Positions 59,126 to 64,000 of a stretch of DNA of 64,000 nucleotides are shown here, piece by piece. This DNA is from DASPKM01 sp963817075 (GTDB lineage: Bacteria > Bacteroidota > Bacteroidia > Chitinophagales > Chitinophagaceae), in assembly GCA_963817075.1 (NCBI GenBank), contig CAWFMT010000007.1:1-64000 (forward strand), read 5' to 3'. Numbering within the stretch: position 1 is the stretch's first letter; the number at the start of each line of letters is the position of its first letter. Both the position numbers and the translations under genes were made by a program. The notes below the pieces were generated by a model. It made no database searches, had not been told where the DNA came from, and saw only the letters and a program-made list of their open reading frames with translations.

Positions 59126-60271
59126 ATGGTGCGATTAGGATTTATACTGATATTCTTCTTTGCTGCATCCTCTTGCAACGAATTCCAACAAGCAGTACGC
59201 GATGCAAAAAAAGATATTCCTCCTCCACAGAAAGATAACTTCATCGTCTTACTTGACCTGAGTGACAGGATACTGGTCAATAACCAGGAACAGGTGAGCA
59301 AAGACCTTACCGTGGTGAAAGCAATTTTCAGTCTCTTCAAAGAGAATCTCAACAAGAAGGATCCTACACATCTTTATTACGCACTCAATGATAAATTGAA
59401 AGTACTTGTCGCGCCTCAGAAAACTACTCCTGCAAAAATTTATGAGACCGCAGGTCAGTTAAGAATTGAGCTTGCATCTGAACATCCTGAAAAAAAAGCA
59501 GCAGTTGTTGATCAGGGCGAAAAAACCTTTAACCTTGTTTTGCCAGACCTCTACAAGCAGGCGTTGATCAGCAAACGAACCGCTGATTATACCGGCGCTG
59601 ATATCTGGAAATATTTTGAAGAAGATCTGACGGGCGATCTTGATGCTGATGCACAGAATACTCTTTTTATCATCACTGATGGTTACCTGGATTTCGAGAA
59701 GACTGAAGAACGTCCAGTCGTAAACAACCGATTCACTTCCTGCGCACAGATAATTCAAAATTTAAAAGCCTCACCGGATTGGAGCACAAGATTCGACAAA
59801 GAAGATTTTGGTCTCTTGCCGATTGGAAAAAAATTCAGAAACCTGAAGATTATTTTAATGCAGATCAACCCAGCACAGGAATGGCCGGGTGAATACAATA
59901 TGCTCACACGTATCTGGAGCAAATGGTTCAAGGAGATGAGAGTTGACAGTTTCAGTTTCATTAAAGATGAAAATATTAATGAAGTGAAAGAATCAATGGA
60001 AAAATTCATGCATGTTAAGATGACTGAAAAGATTCAACCTTCACTATGGACTGCTATTTCGCTTCCTGATTCTAATGTTCTCGCCCTGAACAGGCAGGCA
60101 GCTGGTATTCTGCCTAAGGGTATCGCCGAGAATATTTCGGCAGAATTATCAACTAAAAAAAAAGATAATGGTGCTGCCGGCAATACCAATGAGAAACCTA
60201 TTAAAAAAAAAGGATCGTTGAGAAGGTCCATTAACAAAGACGAGCAGCTCACGTTTGGGCCTGCTTATTAA
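59126..60271 (+). CDS. vWA-like lipoprotein (envelope cluster gene 2)
   Basis: 381 residues. The lipobox ASSC gives Cys17 as lipidation site. FIVLLDLSDRIL (D44-L-S46-D47) resembles the first strand of a von Willebrand A domain, but the MIDAS DxSxS has Asp in place of the last Ser. FIITDGYLDF (T184, D185, G186) matches the later MIDAS strand. Residues about 335-370 are a basic, low-complexity tail (KKKDNGAAGNTNEKPIKKKG). Periplasmic, membrane-anchored. The role is unknown; vWA domains commonly mediate protein contacts. Translated 5 bp after gene 1 and followed by gene 3 after 10 bp. Confidence 0.78.
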   Translation: MVRLGFILIFFFAASSCNEFQQAVRDAKKDIPPPQKDNFIVLLDLSDRILVNNQEQVSKDLTVVKAIFSLFKENLNKKDPTHLYYALNDKLKVLVAPQKTTPAKIYETAGQLRIELASEHPEKKAAVVDQGEKTFNLVLPDLYKQALISKRTADYTGADIWKYFEEDLTGDLDADAQNTLFIITDGYLDFEKTEERPVVNNRFTSCAQIIQNLKASPDWSTRFDKEDFGLLPIGKKFRNLKIILMQINPAQEWPGEYNMLTRIWSKWFKEMRVDSFSFIKDENINEVKESMEKFMHVKMTEKIQPSLWTAISLPDSNVLALNRQAAGILPKGIAENISAELSTKKKDNGAAGNTNEKPIKKKGSLRRSINKDEQLTFGPAY

Positions 60272-60281
60272 ACTAAAGCTT

Positions 60282-61208
60282 ATGCTACGCAAAACCTCAT
60301 TAATCCAATTCGCAGGAATCATGTTCCTCCTTGCATCTTGTGCAGGTTCAAGAGTTCAATCTCTTACAAAAGCTACCCACGAAGCATTGGAATTGGTAAA
60401 ACTGGAAGCCCAAAGAGCAATCAGACTTACTGCGGAAAAAGTAAGGAACTATGAAGTTGATCCGGACATCGGTAAAGAAATCATTCAGAATTTACAATCT
60501 GCAGAAAAGAAAGTAGATGCACAATTGTTGCAGGTAGCTCAAATGGAAAAAACTAATAACAGGGAGGAAATATTAAAATTTGCCGAGAAAACAAATGTGG
60601 TCATTCAAAGTGCGTTGACGGATATCAAATCGCTGAATGACCTTTATGATGTTGCTACTTTTTCACAATTCGAAACTGCAACCTTCTTCCCAACCGGTGG
60701 TTATAATATACCAGCAGAAAAAATGGACGAAGCAAAGCAGTCACTTGAGCCAATCGTTCAGAGAATAATCAAATTCATAGGTGATCATCCAAAACAAAGA
60801 TTTGTAGCGGCAATTGTTTGTTACGGCTTCTCTGATGAATCTCCTGTAGGAAAAGAGTCTCCACTTTATAAAAGTCTTCTGGAGAAAATGGAGAATCAAA
60901 ATCCCAACCGTCATGAAATGAATAAGAAGTTATCTGAATTGAGAGCAAAGAGTATTGCAAAATTGTTGGTTGACATCATTAAGGTCAATGAAGGACTTAT
61001 CCCTGATGCAAGATTGATCAATTACGACATAAAGTGGCTCGGAAAGGGCGAAGTGTTACCATATCCTGACAAGGTGAAGGATTATAAAGCCATTGATAAG
61101 AGGAGAAGAATGGTTTCACTTATCTGGAACGTACTACCCGGCTCATTATATATCAAAGGTATCCAGGAAGAGGCTGTAACACAAACGACAACAAAGGGAA
61201 AGGAATAG
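60282..61208 (+). CDS. OmpA-like lipoprotein (envelope cluster gene 3)
   Basis: 308 residues from ATG 60282, preferred to a TTG at 60255 because it gives a signal with lipobox LLASC (Cys20). Residues about 30-125 are helical. From about 130 an OmpA-like domain follows: FPTGGYNIPAEKMDEAKQSL, VAAIVCYGFSDESPVG in place of the usual TDxxG strand, LSELRAKSIAKLLV, and DKRRRMVSLIW equivalent to NRRV. It is expected to bind peptidoglycan. The domain carries a longer insertion than usual (YKSLLEKMENQNPNRHEMNK). It is the last gene of the three-gene unit; a terminator follows. Confidence 0.82.
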   Translation: MLRKTSLIQFAGIMFLLASCAGSRVQSLTKATHEALELVKLEAQRAIRLTAEKVRNYEVDPDIGKEIIQNLQSAEKKVDAQLLQVAQMEKTNNREEILKFAEKTNVVIQSALTDIKSLNDLYDVATFSQFETATFFPTGGYNIPAEKMDEAKQSLEPIVQRIIKFIGDHPKQRFVAAIVCYGFSDESPVGKESPLYKSLLEKMENQNPNRHEMNKKLSELRAKSIAKLLVDIIKVNEGLIPDARLINYDIKWLGKGEVLPYPDKVKDYKAIDKRRRMVSLIWNVLPGSLYIKGIQEEAVTQTTTKGKE

Positions 61209-61284
61209 CCTCATTCCTATCCCAAGACCCATTGATCTCAACTATGAGAATTAAAAGCTTTAAATGAAGACCTGATTAAAGCTA

Positions 61285-61316
61285 AAAGTCCCGGTTTACC
61301 GGGACTTTATTTTTTA
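61285..61316. terminator. bidirectional intrinsic terminator
   Basis: Perfect 10-bp stem AAAGTCCCGG / CCGGGACTTT with a TTTA loop and a T-run ATTTTTT downstream, plus an A-run on the other side. It lies between the envelope cluster (plus) and dnaB (minus), serving both. Confidence 0.92.
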
Positions 61317-61333
61317 TAGAGAGGGGTTCGTAA

Positions 61334-62890
61334 TTAGAATGGAGCGCCTTCCTCATCTTCAAAGGACCTATCGTTCATCTTACTTCCGTGCTGGATGTAG
61401 AGTTTAGGACCATCAACATCCTGTACAGGTTTCCAGTTTCCCGGAGGAAGTCCAAGGCCAGTGTAATCATCGCCATCCCAGTCAACAAATTTCTGGATGT
61501 GAAGCAATGCACGAAGTTTGATGGTTTCGAGAGAACCGTTTCTATGTTTCGCAATTCGTACATGTGTTTCGCCTCTATTGCTTTCGCCCATTTCGTTGCT
61601 GGTGATATCATAATATTCCGGACGATAGAGGAACATAACCATATCGGCATCCTGCTCAATAGCACCAGATTCACGCAGGTCACTCAATTGCGGCATCTTA
61701 TTTCCTTCCTTTCTCTTTTCAACCTCACGACTCAACTGACTCAATGCAATAATTGGAATGCCCAATTCTTTTGCAAGGCCTTTTAGATCTCTTGAGATCT
61801 TGCTGATCTCCTGCTCACGATTGGTATTCCTGCCATCTGAAGTTCCACTCATCAGCTGGAGATAATCTATGATCACCATTCCGATGTTATGCTTGTTCTT
61901 CAAACGGCGGCATTTCGCACGCAATTCGAATATATTCAGAGCGGGAGTATCATCAATAAAGATTGGCGCCTGACCCAAACGTTGAATTCCTTTTGCATAC
62001 AATTGTTTCATCTCATGCTCCTCCAACTTTCCCCTTGCAATCTTTTCAAGAAGGATTTCACTTTCAGCCGACAGTATACGCTGAACAAGCTGGCCAGCAC
62101 TCATTTCAAGTGAGAACAAACCAATTGGTACTGGCTTGGTTGGGTGAAGTGCGGCATTCCTTGCCAGGTTAAGGGCGAAGGCAGTTTTACCAACTGAAGG
62201 CCTTGCAGCAAGAATTATCAGGTCAGTATTCTGCCATCCATATGTCACCCGATCCAAACTTGAGAATCCGGTTGGAACACCTGAGATGTCTTCATTCTTG
62301 TGCCGGAGGTCTTCAATTCGTTGAATTGTCTTAACAAGAACCCTGTCGATAGGATCAAAATTCTTGCGAAGGTGGTTATTCGTTATTTCAAATAATTTGG
62401 TTTCGGCATCGTCCAGAAGATCGAATACATCAGTGCTGTCTTCATACGAGTCACTGATTATTTCTCCGCTTATCCGGATCAATTCACGTTGAATGAACTT
62501 TTGGAGGATAATTCGAGAATGCGCCTCAATGTTTGCAGTAGACACAACCGTGTTGGTGAGCTTGGTCACATAATAAGGACCGCCTACAACCTCTAATTCT
62601 TCTTTTCGTTTTAATTCCTCAACAACGGTAAGGATATCAATAGGCTGACTTTTCTGAGCCAGGGATTGCATGGCACGGTAAATACGCTGATGAGAATCAA
62701 CGTAGAAGCATTCCGGTTTGAGAATTTCAACTACGGTGTCAAAGGCGCTCTTTTCCAGCATCAGGCCTCCCAGTACTGCTTCCTCCAATTCTTTGGCTTG
62801 GGGAGGTAGTTTTCCATACACCATTGTGGTGAGGTCGATAGAGGATTTGCGGCGAACTTTTCGATCTTTGTTTAGGTTAGTGAGATCCAT
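61334..62890 (-). CDS. dnaB: replicative DNA helicase DnaB
   Basis: 518 residues from ATG 62890; the frame stays open 99 bp upstream but that part lacks similarity. The N-terminal domain has KLPPQAKELEEAVLGGLML, and the RecA-like domain Walker A ARPSVGKTAFALN, Walker B VIIDYLQLM, and AKELGIPIIALSQLSREVE. GAIEQDADMVMFLYRPEYY is the helicase C-terminal signature. No intein is inserted. The C-terminal tail (ESNRGETHVRIAKHRNG onward) is normal. Hexameric fork helicase. Confidence 0.95.
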   Translation of the reverse strand: MDLTNLNKDRKVRRKSSIDLTTMVYGKLPPQAKELEEAVLGGLMLEKSAFDTVVEILKPECFYVDSHQRIYRAMQSLAQKSQPIDILTVVEELKRKEELEVVGGPYYVTKLTNTVVSTANIEAHSRIILQKFIQRELIRISGEIISDSYEDSTDVFDLLDDAETKLFEITNNHLRKNFDPIDRVLVKTIQRIEDLRHKNEDISGVPTGFSSLDRVTYGWQNTDLIILAARPSVGKTAFALNLARNAALHPTKPVPIGLFSLEMSAGQLVQRILSAESEILLEKIARGKLEEHEMKQLYAKGIQRLGQAPIFIDDTPALNIFELRAKCRRLKNKHNIGMVIIDYLQLMSGTSDGRNTNREQEISKISRDLKGLAKELGIPIIALSQLSREVEKRKEGNKMPQLSDLRESGAIEQDADMVMFLYRPEYYDITSNEMGESNRGETHVRIAKHRNGSLETIKLRALLHIQKFVDWDGDDYTGLGLPPGNWKPVQDVDGPKLYIQHGSKMNDRSFEDEEGAPF

Positions 62891-63482
62891 GGGTGGGTCA
62901 CGAATAAGACTGTTTAAAATAAATTCCTTTTGCTTTTCATCGGCGGATACGGACACAGAGCACCTTTTTCCTGGATTAAAATCATCCAAAGACCTTGGGT
63001 TAGTGATCCGGATTTGTGTTATTGAATTGTTTCCTTAACGTTACCAGAATATTACCCTCGGGGTTCAGGGGGAGCGAATATAAACCGGCTAATCATCGAA
63101 AAAAAAGTTTTTGTTGCCGAATAATTATTCATTAACAATTCACAAATTCAATCACATTCGCCCAACAGACTATTAACACTAACAGGCGTTCTATCCACAA
63201 TTTAAAAAACTTTTGCGCCGATTTGGAATCTTATTCACGCTCAGTTGTGCGAAAGAAATCAAGCTTCAAAATTTGGTTGGCATAATAAAACTTCAAGATG
63301 CAGCAGCGCATTGGATTTAACTCATCTCGTATTGAAAAAAACCGCCGTGAGCCGTTGTTTCAGCCCTATTGAAAGTCCATAAACTATACGCACTCTGCAT
63401 TTCAGCTTTGCCAATTTGCTGAAAGGCTTACCACTGCTATGCATCTGCTATCTTTGCGCACACAAAGCAAGTATTTAGCAAC
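62891..63482. other. intergenic region between divergent dnaB and pheT
   Basis: 592 bp with no convincing gene. An open 99-bp extension of dnaB and a 24-codon frame at 63298 (MQQRIGFNSSRIEKN) are not supported. The AT-rich stretch 63090-63215 has ATTAACAATTCAC and ATTAACACTAACAG, a likely promoter zone for dnaB. A TAnnTTTG promoter element for pheT lies at 63449. Confidence 0.6.
63449..63456 (+). promoter_or_regulatory. -7 promoter element TATCTTTG of pheT
   Basis: Exact TAnnTTTG match 27 bp before the pheT start codon. The region 18-20 bp upstream reads GGCTTACC, without a clear TTG, so only the -7 half is supported. Confidence 0.6.
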
Positions 63483-64000
63483 ATGACGATCTCTTTTAAT
63501 TGGTTAAGTGAATACATACCGGCAGTTGTTGAACCTGAAAAACTCGGTAAAATCCTGACTTCCCTGGGACTTGAGGTGGAAAGCCTGGAAAGGTATGAGA
63601 GTATTAAAGGAGGATTGGAAGGATTGGTTATTGGACAGGTAACCAGCGTCATAAAACATCCGAATGCAGAAAAACTTTCACTGACAACAGTAGATATAGG
63701 AAGTGGTGAACCATTGCAAATTGTTTGCGGTGCTCCAAATGTTGCATCTGGTCAGAAAGTAGTGGTGGCACCTGTTGGTTCAACCATATATCCGAAAACT
63801 GGTGAACCCCTGACAATGAAGGTTGCCAAAATCAGAGGGGTAGAAAGTAATGGTATGATCTGCGCAACAGATGAGATTGGAATTGGCGATGATCATTCCG
63901 GTATCATGGTTCTTCAGACTGATGCAAAAGTTGGAAGTCCTGCAAACTCTTACATCAAGAATTATAATGATTGGATCTATGAGATCGGTCTAACTCCTAA
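63483..64000 (+). CDS. pheT: phenylalanine-tRNA ligase beta subunit, 5' part
   Basis: 172 codons are visible before the window edge. MTISFNWLSEYIPAVVEPEK and LTSLGLEVESLE are the conserved N-terminus; a tRNA-binding EMAP-like domain follows with VIGQVTSVIKHPNAEKLSL, VCGAPNVASGQKVVVAPVG, and KIRGVESNGMIC. PheT forms the alpha2-beta2 synthetase with PheS. The frame is intact to the end. The opposite-strand frame 63437-63652 is a shadow. Confidence 0.95.
   Translation, partial: MTISFNWLSEYIPAVVEPEKLGKILTSLGLEVESLERYESIKGGLEGLVIGQVTSVIKHPNAEKLSLTTVDIGSGEPLQIVCGAPNVASGQKVVVAPVGSTIYPKTGEPLTMKVAKIRGVESNGMICATDEIGIGDDHSGIMVLQTDAKVGSPANSYIKNYNDWIYEIGLTP

Noticed and set aside
57789..61208. Zorya-type phage defence system
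   Set aside because: Gene 1 shows no MotA/ExbB signature and there is no helicase or nuclease gene (ZorC/D/E) following; only the OmpA-like domain is shared.
63298..63372. 24-codon frame between dnaB and pheT
   Set aside because: Too short, without family or ribosome-binding support; likely chance.

Overview
The window reads as a chromosomal segment of a Bacteroidota bacterium, most likely Chitinophagaceae or a close relative. The evidence is: type IX secretion parts (PorT, and two proteins with C-terminal T9SS sorting domains), a TonB-dependent receptor with a carboxypeptidase-regulatory N-terminal domain, DUF5723, GbsR/MarR and DCC1-like families, TAnnTTTG promoter elements, A-rich leaders largely without Shine-Dalgarno sequences, and frequent TTG starts. 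I see no phage, integrase, transposase, tRNA, rRNA or CRISPR array. It looks like ordinary chromosome with several metabolic islands and many intergenic palindromic or tandem repeats.

Layout. 0-1.5 kb: LytTR response regulator, a 55-residue lipoprotein-like peptide and a VOC protein. 1.5-6.9 kb: a compact phenolic-lipid or meroterpenoid-type cluster (UbiA prenyltransferase, type III polyketide synthase, SAM methyltransferase, FAD oxidoreductase, then a DUF5723 outer-membrane protein). 6.9-9.5 kb: a TonB-domain protein and a GbsR-DCC1 operon with a readable operator/promoter. 9.6-16.6 kb: CoA-binding protein, a secreted T9SS metalloprotease, YkuK-like protein, frameshifted engB, menG/ubiE-porT, frameshifted AraC regulator and an AHSA1-type protein. 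16.7-25.6 kb: Wzi-like porin, pyrC, MutS-like ATPase, a four-copy 109-bp tandem repeat, penicillin acylase and ComM/YifB. 25.9-31.9 kb: small hypotheticals, an SGNH hydrolase/GT-C membrane protein pair and an ABC exporter. 32-38.6 kb: TonB receptor with a small secreted partner and a DUF1501/DUF1800 pair. 38.7-48.4 kb: AI-2E transporter, then a D-glucarate catabolic island. 48.5-53 kb: ApbE, FGE-like, Gfo/Idh/MocA and two acetyltransferases. 53-64 kb: thiolase, pyrD, TerC, rsmE, a three-gene envelope cluster of unknown function, dnaB and the start of pheT.

How the genes work together. The glucarate island encodes every step from D-glucarate to 2-phosphoglycerate plus pyruvate: GntP permease, glucarate dehydratase, HpcH/HpaI aldolase, tartronate semialdehyde reductase and glycerate kinase, with a hydroxypyruvate isomerase-like protein nearby. 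The PKS cluster probably makes a modified aromatic polyketide lipid at the inner membrane. The 57.8-61.2 kb trio (four-helix coiled-coil membrane protein, vWA-like lipoprotein, OmpA-like lipoprotein) looks like a trans-envelope complex and is, with the PKS cluster, the best candidate for an undescribed system.

Three genes (engB, an AraC regulator, garR) are each broken by one base while both halves stay conserved. That points either to indel errors in the assembly or to very recent mutations. Two repeat types stand out: a roughly 80-bp palindromic element starting with TTTAACCGC and ending GCGGTTAAA (four full and about five half copies), and a 16-bp-period palindrome array inside the glucarate operon.
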